10,383 nt of DNA. Origin: Draconibacterium sp. GTDB lineage: Bacteria; Bacteroidota; Bacteroidia; Bacteroidales; Prolixibacteraceae. The stretch lies in NCBI GenBank assembly GCA_027011835.1, contig JALUZN010000171.1:1-10383 (forward strand), in the 5' to 3' direction. The stretch's first letter is position 1. Each line of letters begins with the position of its first letter. The translations under genes were made by a program, and so were the position numbers. The notes beneath the pieces were generated by a model. That model did no database searches. It was not told the origin of the DNA and worked only from the letters and a program-made list of their open reading frames with translations. Shown here piece after piece: positions 1-6,534 of the stretch.

Positions 1-224
1 ACCATAATTTTATTCTCAACAAAAAAGTCCACCCTTCTTGTGCCAATATCGTAACCTTTATATTGCAGTTTCATTTCGTGTTCTCGGCTAAACTCAATAC
101 CTTGCATTTTCATTTCTATTGCCAAAGCACGTTGATATACAACTTCTTGAAAACCATTACCAAGATGTTTATGCACTTCCATTGCACAACCAATAATTTT
201 ATATGTCAAATCTTTATATTTCAT
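1..224 (-). CDS. GxxExxY family protein, 3' end cut by window edge
   Basis: Seventy-five codons are visible, starting at the ATG at 222-224 and running off the left edge. The start reads MKYKDLTYKIIGCAMEVHKH, followed by LGNGFQEVVY, which carries the family signature G24-x2-E27-x2-Y30. Then come a basic and Glu-rich stretch and RRVDFFVENKIMV, with Asp66 in the place of the first acidic residue of a PD-(D/E)xK-like core. The expected E-x-K that would complete that core lies beyond the edge. Family members are usually about 120-130 residues, so roughly 50 are missing. Their biochemical role is not established; nuclease-like activity is an inference from the fold. The gene lies 59 bp downstream of the broken hsdM on the same strand, where hsdS or an accessory restriction-modification gene would normally be expected. 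A further in-frame ATG exists at codon 15, but the conserved N-terminal helix supports the first one. Confidence 0.85.
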   Translation of the reverse strand, partial: MKYKDLTYKIIGCAMEVHKHLGNGFQEVVYQRALAIEMKMQGIEFSREHEMKLQYKGYDIGTRRVDFFVENKIM

Positions 225-283
225 TTATTCCTTCTTTTAATCAAGCAATCAAATTAATCATTTTAAAATCAAGGTTCAGACAA

Positions 284-1727
284 TTAAAATGGTGTTTCAA
301 TTCCCAATTCCTCACAATAGCCGGCAATTTCTTTATTTACTTTAACTAACTCTATATCTAATTGCTTCAAATTAGCAGATACATCTTCCAATATTATTTC
401 TTCTTCTTCTTCTTCAAAAGTGTCCACATATCTTGAAATGTTTAGGTTGTAGTCGTTTTCGGCTATTTCTTCTAATATGGCAACATAAGAATATTTATCA
501 ATGGTTTCTCTGTTACGATATGTATCTACAATCAAATCAACATCTTCATCACGCAATTCATTTTGATTTCCATTTTTAATGTAATGGTCGTCTCCGCTTG
601 CATCAATAAAAACAACATTATCATCTGCTTCACGACATTTTTTAAATACCAAAATACAGGTAGGAATACTGGTTCCGTAAAAGATATTGGCAGGTAAACC
701 GATTACAGCGTCTAAATAATTGAGTTCGCTAATCAAATATTTACGGATAACACCTTCGGCTGCACCTCTAAACAAAACACCGTGAGGTAGCACGGTTGCC
801 ATTGTTCCGTTGTCAGCCAGTTGGTAAATCATATGCTGTACAAAAGCGTAATCGGCTTTGGTATTTGGTGCTAATCTTCCGTATTGACTAAATCGTTCAT
901 CTGTGCTGTTAAGCGGGTTTTTATTTCCTTTCCAATGTGCAGAAAATGGCGGATTAGCAACAACGGCTTCAAACCGTTTGTCGAGATGTTGCGGATTTTC
1001 CAAAGTATCTTCTTGCTGTATGTCGAATTTACGATGTTGGGTCGTAAACCGATTTTAGTTTAGTTTTTCCAGTTGTTACAATTTTTGCCAATATTTTAGA
1101 AACTTGTTGTGGCGTGTAAAATTCTCCTGCTGATTTTCCTGCTCCTGCGGCAAACTTTGCAATCAAATATTCGTAGGCATCACCCAAAACATCGGCTTCA
1201 ATATCATCCAGTCTAAAATCAATTTTATCAAGATGATTTAATATCTTTACAATGACTTCGTTCCTTGCTCCAACGGTTCTACCAATTTTTGTAGAAGTTA
1301 AATCCAAGTCCTCAAACAAAGCGTTAAAATCTTCTTCCGATTCTGTTCCCATTGTGCTTTGCTCAATGTGGTTCATCACGGCTTGCAAATCTTCAATAAT
1401 GTAATTGCTTTCGCTTTCGGTATCGGCATTTCCTTTTTTTGCCAATTCAGAAAACAGTTCTTGGGGTAGTAAAAAGTAACCAAGTTTCATCAATGATTCT
1501 TCTTTTATGGCGTCCAAAGTTTCAGGGTCGGTTACTTCTTTGTAGTCGGTTACTTCTTCGCCTTCTAAAAGACTGTTTGCATACAGATATTGCTTTTCGC
1601 TCAGGTACTTATAAAAGATAAAACCGAGAATGTAGTCTCGGTAGTCGTCTGCACTTATTTTTCCTCTGAGCAGGTTTGCAATTCCCCAAAGTTGGGCTTC
1701 TAATATTTTCTTTTGGTCTTCTGACAT
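284..1727 (-). pseudogene. hsdM: Type I restriction-modification methyltransferase subunit HsdM, internally deleted and frameshifted
   Basis: HsdM transfers a methyl group from S-adenosylmethionine to adenine and pairs with HsdS and HsdR. Two pieces in different frames together give an almost complete HsdM. The N-terminal piece (1029-1727, 232 codons) has the HsdM_N helical domain (residues 1 to about 150) and the start of the N6-methyltransferase domain with GEFYTPQQVS at 201-210. It ends KSVYDPTS followed by a stop, exactly where motif I (DPTCGSGS) should run on. The C-terminal piece (284 to about 1030) resumes in another frame as KFDIQQEDTLENPQH and carries catalytic motif IV, NPPF (944-955), and a normal C-terminus with a Glu-rich run. 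Compared with typical HsdM (about 520-530 residues), some 40-50 codons between DPT and KFDI are gone, and the join near 1031-1036 shifts the frame. An ATG-less second piece (it could start only at a TTG such as 1001-1003) argues against two working subunits. Neither hsdS nor hsdR is in view. Confidence 0.9.
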
Positions 1728-1949
1728 ATTGTTTTATTTCCTTTAATTTTCAATTCTGCAAGATACTTGTTTTTGTTGAGCGTTGGCAAGAAATTGCTTC
1801 CCGAAAAAATACGGAACAGGCTTTTTAGTTTTTTTGAGTTTGCCTGTGTGTCGGCAAAAAACCAAATGTGCAATTTGTGCGTGGGCTTTTCATTTTAATA
1901 TTTTCTTGTAGCAAATTTGTCATTCTATTTCGTGTCTCCTGCTTGTGCC
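1728..1949. other. Non-coding leader upstream of hsdM
   Basis: No convincing gene is seen here. On the minus strand a loose promoter candidate for hsdM can be drawn (TTG, 21-nt spacer, TATCTTG, in about 1760-1792), but it lacks the full TAnnTTTG motif. On the plus strand there are small inverted repeats: TTTGCC and GGCAAA (1839-1844 and 1853-1858) around an 8-nt loop, and CAAAT and ATTTG (1863-1867 and 1873-1877) around a 5-nt loop. The stretch abuts the long inverted repeat that follows and may be a degraded repeat of the same kind, but nothing here shows this directly. Confidence 0.4.
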
Positions 1950-2142
1950 TAACGGTTTATGTAAGTGGAGTGCGGGATTAAAAGTGATGAACTTTCAATT
2001 CTGCACTGAGCCAATTCGTTTATTCATATTTTCTTTTTTACGCCAATCGTCAAAGACGAATTGGCGGTGTTGCAACGGAGAACTGCGGTTGAATTACCCG
2101 CTGAAACCCGCATTACATTTACATTTTGTTACCACACGTTAT
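1950..2142. repeat. Long imperfect inverted repeat downstream of the TIR gene
   Basis: The outermost arms are TAACG (1950-1954) and CGTTA (2137-2141). The next arms, 1959-1976 and 2107-2124, match at 15 of 18 positions; two of the three mismatches become G-T pairs when the plus strand folds. Towards the centre lies CCAATTCGT (2011-2019), which can pair with ACGAATTGG (2056-2064). That segment can instead form a tight central hairpin, 2041-2051 with 2055-2066, with a 3-nt loop and one bulged A. The right end contains GTTACCACACGTTAT (2128-2142), which recurs inverted on the other side of the TIR gene at 2998-3012. The long variable palindromic middle closed by AAC and GTT resembles an integron attC site, but only one end fits the attC core consensus (GCCTAAC at 1947-1953). 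No integrase is in view, so this name is not assigned. Confidence 0.6.
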
Positions 2143-2143
2143 T

Positions 2144-2989
2144 TTATTTTGATTGATTCAAAGTGTCTAACATTTCCAATATTTCTATTAAATTAATTAC
2201 TGTATCATTTCCAGTATCAACTCCCATTACTACTCCACGGATTTTAATTTCGAATGTAAGGTTCATTTTACTATCAACTAACTTAATCATCCAAGGGTCA
2301 ATCTTATCATTTTGGCATAAAATATTTATGTCCTTTGTGTCTTTGTTTGTTTTTAATTCATTTAATAATGTATCTTTCATTAAGTGGGTAAGACCAGAAC
2401 TGTATTGTGTTTTAAATCTTTCTGTCGCTGTTTCATCTCCATTAACTATAATTTGAAGTAAAACAGTTTTTTTGTCACTTGGAAGCCAAGTAACAGTATC
2501 AATTTCTAAAAGGAAGTTGCCTTTTATTTTATCTAATCCCCAATTTATAGCAAAATCTGTGATTCTATCTTCATCAGAATTTCGTCCCATATGCTCAGAG
2601 GATAATTGGCTTAAAGGACGAATTAAAGATTTAAAACCTTCATCAAAATCTTTGGTAAAATCGGAGTACAATTTTTCTTTAAGAAACAAAGGGACTTCAC
2701 ATTTTTCGAGCAAAATCGGAATGACCACAACTTTTTTCTCGTCTAATTCTCGCATTAACCCAGAATTCAACTCTTTTTTACACCACTCACTTGCTACAGA
2801 ATTTTTTGACAATACAACCAATAAAAATGAAGATTCTGTCAAACCATCTTGTATTTTGTCAATTAATGAATCTCCTGGTTGCATAGCCCATTTGTCAAGC
2901 CATACATTAATTCTGTTTTTCACTAAATTTATAGATAGTTTTTCTACAAACTCACTATCCTTACTTGAGTAACTAATAAATACGCTCAT
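2144..2989 (-). CDS. TIR-domain protein, probable NAD-consuming defence effector
   Basis: The protein has 281 residues and opens MSVFISYSSKDSEFVEKL, the standard start of bacterial TIR_2 domains (F-I-S-Y-S-x-K-D). Residues 1 to about 130 form the TIR fold: the loop after the second strand is VWLDKWAMQPGD (29-40), strand LLVVLSKNS follows, and SEWCKKEL (67-74) holds the W-C-x-x-E motif with Glu73 in the place of the catalytic glutamate of TIR NADases. Residues from about 135 to 281 form a second domain that I do not recognise; it is mixed alpha/beta in look and has no membrane segment. Bacterial TIR proteins commonly hydrolyse or cyclise NAD on phage infection; that role here is inferred from the motif and from the restriction-modification remnant next door. 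The stop codon is one base from an inverted repeat and the start is eight bases from its partner. The gene is AT-rich compared with yifB beside it, in keeping with acquired DNA. Confidence 0.88.
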   Translation of the reverse strand: MSVFISYSSKDSEFVEKLSINLVKNRINVWLDKWAMQPGDSLIDKIQDGLTESSFLLVVLSKNSVASEWCKKELNSGLMRELDEKKVVVIPILLEKCEVPLFLKEKLYSDFTKDFDEGFKSLIRPLSQLSSEHMGRNSDEDRITDFAINWGLDKIKGNFLLEIDTVTWLPSDKKTVLLQIIVNGDETATERFKTQYSSGLTHLMKDTLLNELKTNKDTKDINILCQNDKIDPWMIKLVDSKMNLTFEIKIRGVVMGVDTGNDTVINLIEILEMLDTLNQSK

Positions 2990-2997
2990 ATTTTTTT

Positions 2998-3047
2998 ATA
3001 ATGTGTGGTAACTAATCTGTCTGTAAAATAAAGTTACCATATATTGT
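2998..3047. repeat. 50-bp hairpin element upstream of the TIR gene
   Basis: Arms 2998-3012 (ATAATGTGTGGTAAC) and 3033-3047 (GTTACCATATATTGT) pair along all 15 positions on the plus strand, with 12 Watson-Crick and 3 G-T pairs, around a 20-nt loop. On the opposite strand the three become A-C mismatches. The left arm is also an inverted copy (14 of 15) of 2128-2142, so three related 15-mers surround the TIR gene. The element sits just ahead of the TIR start, where it could hold a promoter or operator, end an incoming plus-strand transcript, or be a cassette boundary. The sequence does not decide among these. Confidence 0.65.
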
Positions 3048-3118
3048 TAAATCTGGTATGTATTATTCTCCTTTGGTATCTTATAATATTTTATCATTGA
3101 ATGAGATTTATTTGCTTT

Positions 3119-4657
3119 TTACCCTCCCCAATTTTCGCGGTCTAAACTACGGTAGTGGATGGCTTCGGAAAGGTGGTGGGGTTGAACATTTTCCTCGCCC
3201 TCTAAATCGGCAATTGTTCGCGAAACCTTTAAAATACGGTCGAAAGCCCGCGCTGAAAGTCCGAGCCTGTCCATTGCATTTTTTATTAGTTCGTTGCTCT
3301 CTTCATTAAGCACCACATATTTGCGAATTAATTTTGAGGTCATTTGTGCATTGGCATAAATTCCTTTATTCCCGGCAAATCGTTCTTCCTGAATCTTACG
3401 TGCTTTTACAACTCTTTCGCGAACGGTTTTACTGTTTTCCGAAGCCTCTGATTCCGACAATTTTTTAAACGGAACAGGAACAACTTCGAGGTGAATATCA
3501 ATCCGGTCGAGTAGGGGGCCCGAGATTTTATTTAAATATTTTTGCACCACTCCGGGGCCGCATACACACTCTTTTGTGGGGTGGTTGTAATAGCCACACG
3601 GACAAGGATTCATAGATGCGACCAGCATAAAACTCGCCGGATATTCTACCGAGAATTTTGCCCGCGAAATGGTGATGTTCCGGTCTTCGAGTGGTTGCCG
3701 CATCACTTCTAAAACGGTTCGTTTAAATTCGGGCAACTCGTCTAAAAACAGAACACCGTTATGAGCCAGTGAAATCTCTCCCGGTTGCGGATAGTTTCCT
3801 CCGCCAACCAGTGCAACGTCGGAAATGGTGTGGTGTGGCGAACGAAACGGACGCTGGGTCATTAACGAAGTCTCTTTATCCATTTTGCCGGCTACCGAAT
3901 GAATTTTTGTTGTCTCCAATGCCTCTTTTAAAGTAAACGGAGGAAGTACTCCGGGAATTCGTTTTGCCAGCATTGTTTTTCCTGCTCCCGGCGGGCCAAT
4001 TAACAAAATGTTATGACTTCCGGCAGCGGCTATTTCGAGAGCACGTTTTACATTCTCCTGACCTTTAACATCAGAAAAATCGAGTGGGTTATTGTCTGTT
4101 TTTGCGGCAAACTCGGCGCGGGTATCAATTACGGTAGGCTCTAAATTGCCCTGCCCGTTTAAAAAGTCGATTACCTCTTTAATATTTTCGGCGCCATAAA
4201 CTTTTAATTTATCGACCACAGCCGCTTCGCGTACATTTTGTTTGGGCAGAATAAAACCTTCGAAACCCTCTTTTCGCGCATTAATTGCAATGGGTAAAAC
4301 GCCTTTTATGGGTTGCAAAGTTCCATCTAACGAAAGTTCGCCCATTAAAATGTATTTCGAGAGTTTGTCGGAGTTAATTTGTTGCGATGCAGCCAGAATT
4401 GCGGCAGCTAAAGGTAAGTCGTAGGCCGAACCTTCTTTGCGGATATCGGCCGGAGCCATATTTATAATTATTTTGTATCGCGGCCATTTGTAGCCGTTTA
4501 ACCGAAGTGCCGACTCCATTCGTTGCTGACTCTCTTTTACTGCGCTGTCGGGCAAACCAACCAACATAAATTTAATACCTTTTGTAACATCAACTTCAAT
4601 GGTTATTGTAGTTGCATCTATTCCGAAAACTGCGCTTCCAAAGGTTTTAACTAACAT
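3119..4657 (-). CDS. comM: YifB/ComM family Mg-chelatase-like AAA+ ATPase
   Basis: The protein has 512 residues, the usual length for the family. Residues 1 to about 165 form the N-terminal Lon-protease-like (ChlI) domain, seen in IEVDVTKG, VGLPDSAVKES and YDLPLAAAIL. The central AAA+ module has Walker A GPPGAGKT (221-228), Walker B VLFLDE (302-307), the sensor-1 region MLVASMN (344-350), and GPLLDRIDIHLE (380-391) with a conserved Arg. Between them a four-cysteine cluster (C352, C354, C364, C366) looks like a zinc-binding insert. The C-terminal domain has LSARAFDRILKVSRTIADL (467-485). In characterised relatives (Haemophilus and Vibrio ComM) the hexamer is a branch-migration helicase that helps integrate incoming single strands during natural transformation; in this organism the role is inferred. 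The ATG at 4655-4657 gives the conserved start MLVKTFGSAVFGID. It is intact and is the first core gene next to the accessory segment. Confidence 0.95.
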   Translation of the reverse strand: MLVKTFGSAVFGIDATTITIEVDVTKGIKFMLVGLPDSAVKESQQRMESALRLNGYKWPRYKIIINMAPADIRKEGSAYDLPLAAAILAASQQINSDKLSKYILMGELSLDGTLQPIKGVLPIAINARKEGFEGFILPKQNVREAAVVDKLKVYGAENIKEVIDFLNGQGNLEPTVIDTRAEFAAKTDNNPLDFSDVKGQENVKRALEIAAAGSHNILLIGPPGAGKTMLAKRIPGVLPPFTLKEALETTKIHSVAGKMDKETSLMTQRPFRSPHHTISDVALVGGGNYPQPGEISLAHNGVLFLDELPEFKRTVLEVMRQPLEDRNITISRAKFSVEYPASFMLVASMNPCPCGYYNHPTKECVCGPGVVQKYLNKISGPLLDRIDIHLEVVPVPFKKLSESEASENSKTVRERVVKARKIQEERFAGNKGIYANAQMTSKLIRKYVVLNEESNELIKNAMDRLGLSARAFDRILKVSRTIADLEGEENVQPHHLSEAIHYRSLDRENWGG

Positions 4658-4895
4658 AAGCGGGGATATTTTGATAAAACCTAAAATTAATGAATTTCGA
4701 GGAGAATAAAAATTATCCTATATTTTCAATACTTCGTTAAATTTCTGTTTCTCGCAAAGCTGTGAAGCCGCAAAAGTCTGGTAGATAATAAATTACACAA
4801 TCGTCTTCTGTCTTATGATTTTCTGTTTATGAGGTGTCTATAAAAATGTACCGAACTATTATTTTTTGGGGAGTTTGTTTTTTAATCAAAAAATT
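4658..4895. other. Intergenic leader upstream of yifB
   Basis: No coding region is seen. The part nearest yifB should hold its promoter; on the minus strand TAATTTTA lies about 25-35 bp ahead of the start and matches seven of eight positions of TAnnTTTG, a weak call. Positions 4752-4775 read CGCAAAGC, TGTGAAGC, CGCAAAAG, three imperfect 8-nt repeats of a kind often scattered between Bacteroidota genes. No RNA gene was recognised. Confidence 0.4.
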
Positions 4896-4916
4896 CCTCG
4901 AGACTCTGCCTCGGGG
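4896..4916. repeat. Small hairpin, first of an intergenic cluster
   Basis: CCTCGAG (4896-4902) pairs with CTCGGGG (4910-4916), one pair being T-G, around a 7-nt loop ACTCTGC. Its right half (4902-4916) is repeated with 12 of 15 identities at 5064-5078, so two related hairpins bracket the cluster. Confidence 0.6.
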
Positions 4917-4993
4917 TTCTTTATTTTCTCCCCTGAATCTCAGGGGAGATGTCATTCGTCATCTGACGGATGACAGAGGGGTAAAATAAAGAA
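4917..4993. repeat. 77-bp REP/MITE-like element with 11-bp terminal inverted repeats
   Basis: The ends TTCTTTATTTT (4917-4927) and AAAATAAAGAA (4983-4993) are exact inverted copies. Inside are two side-by-side hairpins: TCTCCCCTGA with TCAGGGGAGA (stem 4927-4936 and 4940-4949, 3-nt loop), then GTCATTCGTCA with TGACGGATGAC (4951-4961 and 4964-4974, 2-nt loop, one G-T pair). AGAGGGG (4975-4981) can compete for the CCCCT arm. The whole would fold as a Y-shaped structure. Elements of this build recur between genes in many Bacteroidota, probably moved by a transposase in trans; that is inference here. It carries no gene. Confidence 0.7.
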
Positions 4994-5001
4994 AATTCGA
5001 T

Positions 5002-5021
5002 TTTCGGCTTCTTTGCCGAAA
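5002..5021 (-). terminator. Possible rho-independent terminator for the DUF58 gene
   Basis: On the minus strand, about 80 bp after the DUF58 stop, TTTCGGC pairs with GCCGAAA (7-bp stem, 6-nt loop) and is followed by ATCGAATTTTCTTT, a moderately T-rich tail. The T-run is interrupted, so termination strength is uncertain. It may simply be another member of the hairpin cluster. Confidence 0.45.
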
Positions 5022-5057
5022 TAAAGTTGGTGTAACCTGCCCGCCAACCGGCTGGTA

Positions 5058-5078
5058 CTCCTTGGCTCTGCCACGGAG
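5058..5078. repeat. Small hairpin closing the intergenic cluster
   Basis: CTCC (5058-5061) with GGAG (5075-5078) and TGGC (5063-5066) with GCCA (5070-5073) form a stem broken by one T-C mismatch, with loop TCT. Its right part (5064-5078) is a direct near-copy of 4902-4916. It lies 23 bp after the DUF58 stop and could also protect or end that transcript. Confidence 0.5.
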
Positions 5079-5101
5079 ATAGTCAATTTTAAGAATATTC
5101 T

Positions 5102-6031
5102 TTATTGCAGGCGCTTTCTTTTTACCAGATACGAAAAAAGTACCTGATTAAAATTTTCGTTAATGTCGGCTTCGGCCAAATCAATTTTATATTGTCCGCA
5201 TTTCACTTTCAACTCTTCAAAGTAGGAGTTAACCGTTTTGGCATAATAATCTTTTACTTCCCACGGATTTAACTTTACTGTGTGCCCGGTTTCTAAATCG
5301 ACGAATTTATGGGGCCGGTTACTAAAGTCGAATTCACGTTCCAACGAGTGGTCGGTAACGTGAAAAAGAATTACTTCGTGTTTGTTGTAGCGTAAATGTT
5401 GCAATGCCTGAAACAGCTCGTCGGTATTTTCGCCATCCAGCATATCGCTAAAAATTACCACAAGCGAACGTTTATGAATATTCTCTGCAATTTGATGAAG
5501 TACCTGCGTTGTGTCTGTTTTTTTACGAAGGTGTGCATTTTCGGGGCGAATTAGTTTTGCCAGTTCGTTGTACATCAGTTCGGCATTTACCGACGAAATC
5601 CGAGGGTTGGAATTAAACTCTATTTCATCGGAGAAAAGTGTTAACCCCACTGCATCGCGCTGTTTTCGTAACAGATAAATTAAGGCTGCGGCAGTATAAA
5701 CCGAGAAAGCTAATTTATTATGAAGATGTTTTTTCCCTTTCGAATAGGGAAATAACATCGATGAAGAGGTGTCAATAACCAGCTGGCAGCGCAGGTTGGT
5801 CTCCTCTTCGTACTGTTTTACAAATAATTTGTCGGTTCGGGCAAACAGTTTCCAGTCAACACGTTTGGTCGATTCGCCCTGGTTGTATAACCGGTGTTCG
5901 GCAAACTCAACCGAAAACCCGTGAAACGGACTTCGGTGCAATCCGGTAATAAAACCTTCAACCACTTCGCGGGCAATTAACCCGAGATTATCGAACTGGT
6001 GAAACTGTTCTATGTCGAAAAGATTTTTCAA
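5102..6031 (-). CDS. DUF58 domain protein with vWA-like fold
   Basis: The protein has 309 residues and no signal peptide or membrane segment, so it is probably cytoplasmic or peripheral. The DUF58 signature is clear: RLYNQGESTKRVDWKLFART (47-66), matching the family pattern in which Gly, Arg, Asp-Trp-Lys and Ala-Arg are conserved. It is followed by a von Willebrand A-like metal site DTSSS (87-91, Asp87, Ser89 and Ser91) and a later FSDM (194-197) with a second acidic residue. DUF58 proteins usually work beside a MoxR AAA+ ATPase and Bat/vWA proteins as a chaperone-like system for stress or metal-centre maturation. Here no moxR lies in view: trxA is upstream (143 bp gap) and yifB downstream. 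Its partner must be elsewhere or on a different operon. The start ATG at 6029-6031 begins the conserved MKNLFDIEQFHQFDNLGLIA. Family is certain; cellular role is unknown. Confidence 0.92.
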   Translation of the reverse strand: MKNLFDIEQFHQFDNLGLIAREVVEGFITGLHRSPFHGFSVEFAEHRLYNQGESTKRVDWKLFARTDKLFVKQYEEETNLRCQLVIDTSSSMLFPYSKGKKHLHNKLAFSVYTAAALIYLLRKQRDAVGLTLFSDEIEFNSNPRISSVNAELMYNELAKLIRPENAHLRKKTDTTQVLHQIAENIHKRSLVVIFSDMLDGENTDELFQALQHLRYNKHEVILFHVTDHSLEREFDFSNRPHKFVDLETGHTVKLNPWEVKDYYAKTVNSYFEELKVKCGQYKIDLAEADINENFNQVLFSYLVKRKRLQ

Positions 6032-6174
6032 AGCAGATGTAAATCAGTAAAAAAAAAATACGAGATTTTTTCAAAAGCAAAATCGATGAATTAACCCAAT
6101 TGTGTCACTCCATTTACTATTGACAAGCCATTGAAAAAACCTCGTTTCAAAAAAAGTAAACAAAATAAGGTTGC

Positions 6175-6492
6175 TTACAAAAGAGCATCCAGTTTTGTAA
6201 CAAAATTTTGTTTTGGAGCGGCACCCACTTGTTTGTCGGCTACTTCGCCATTTTTAATAAACAGCATTGTTGGAATATTTCTGATTCCGAATTTTACTGC
6301 AATTCCCGGATTCGAGTCAACGTCAACTTTCCCAATAATTGCTTTTCCTTCGTACTCGGTAGCCATCTCTTCAACAATTGGAGCTACCATTCTGCAAGGG
6401 CCGCACCAAACAGCCCAAAAGTCAATCATAACGGGTTTATCCGATTTCATTACCAATTCTTCGAAATTGGCATCTGTAATTTCTAAAGCCAT
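6175..6492 (-). CDS. trxA: Thioredoxin
   Basis: The protein has 105 residues, the standard single-domain thioredoxin length, with no signal peptide, so it should be cytoplasmic. The active site is WCGPC (29-33), with Asp24 as the buried acid in MIDFW, and the cis-proline is Pro74 in IRNIPTMLF. It reduces protein disulphides such as those of ribonucleotide reductase and peroxiredoxins, and is itself recycled by thioredoxin reductase. It lies 51 bp downstream of dnaE in the same direction; this pairing is, as far as I recall, common in Bacteroidales, and links redox supply to DNA synthesis only loosely. The leader is very AT-rich and lacks a Shine-Dalgarno sequence, as is usual for the phylum. 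A promoter at the dnaE end (6535-6563) suggests it can be transcribed alone. Confidence 0.97.
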   Translation of the reverse strand: MALEITDANFEELVMKSDKPVMIDFWAVWCGPCRMVAPIVEEMATEYEGKAIIGKVDVDSNPGIAVKFGIRNIPTMLFIKNGEVADKQVGAAPKQNFVTKLDALL

Positions 6493-6534
6493 AACAGTTC
6501 TATTTTATAATTATAAATTTCAAAATTTGTGGTG

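Noticed and set aside
63..257. Plus-strand open frame of 64 codons
   Set aside because: It is antisense to the GxxExxY gene, whose translation carries a clear family motif; the plus-strand product has low complexity and no motif.
396..420. Trinucleotide repeat tract in hsdM as a phase-variation site
   Set aside because: The tract encodes a short Glu run and changes by triplets would not shift the frame; the gene is already broken elsewhere.
284..1727. Two separate working genes encoding HsdM halves
   Set aside because: The second half has no ATG or ribosome-binding context at its front, and the piece missing between them is the cofactor-binding motif, so a split but active enzyme is unlikely.
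1947..2144. Canonical integron attC site
   Set aside because: Only one of the two core sites matches the consensus (GCCTAAC); the facing GTTATTT does not. No integrase gene is in view, so only attC-like is stated.
2163..2972. Two plus-strand open frames of 97 and 166 codons opposite the TIR gene
   Set aside because: They are mirror frames of a well-supported TIR gene and show no recognisable domain.
4752..4775. CRISPR-like or tandem repeat (CGCAAAGC-type units)
   Set aside because: Only three imperfect 8-nt units with no spacers; too small for an array.
4828..4860. End of an IS3-type element (GAGGTGTCTATAAAAATG)
   Set aside because: The resemblance is short and no matching opposite end or transposase remnant is seen in the gap.
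6032..6174. Small RNA or terminator between trxA and DUF58
   Set aside because: Only weak 4-bp stems and A/T runs are present, with no stable hairpin followed by a T-run and no recognisable RNA family.
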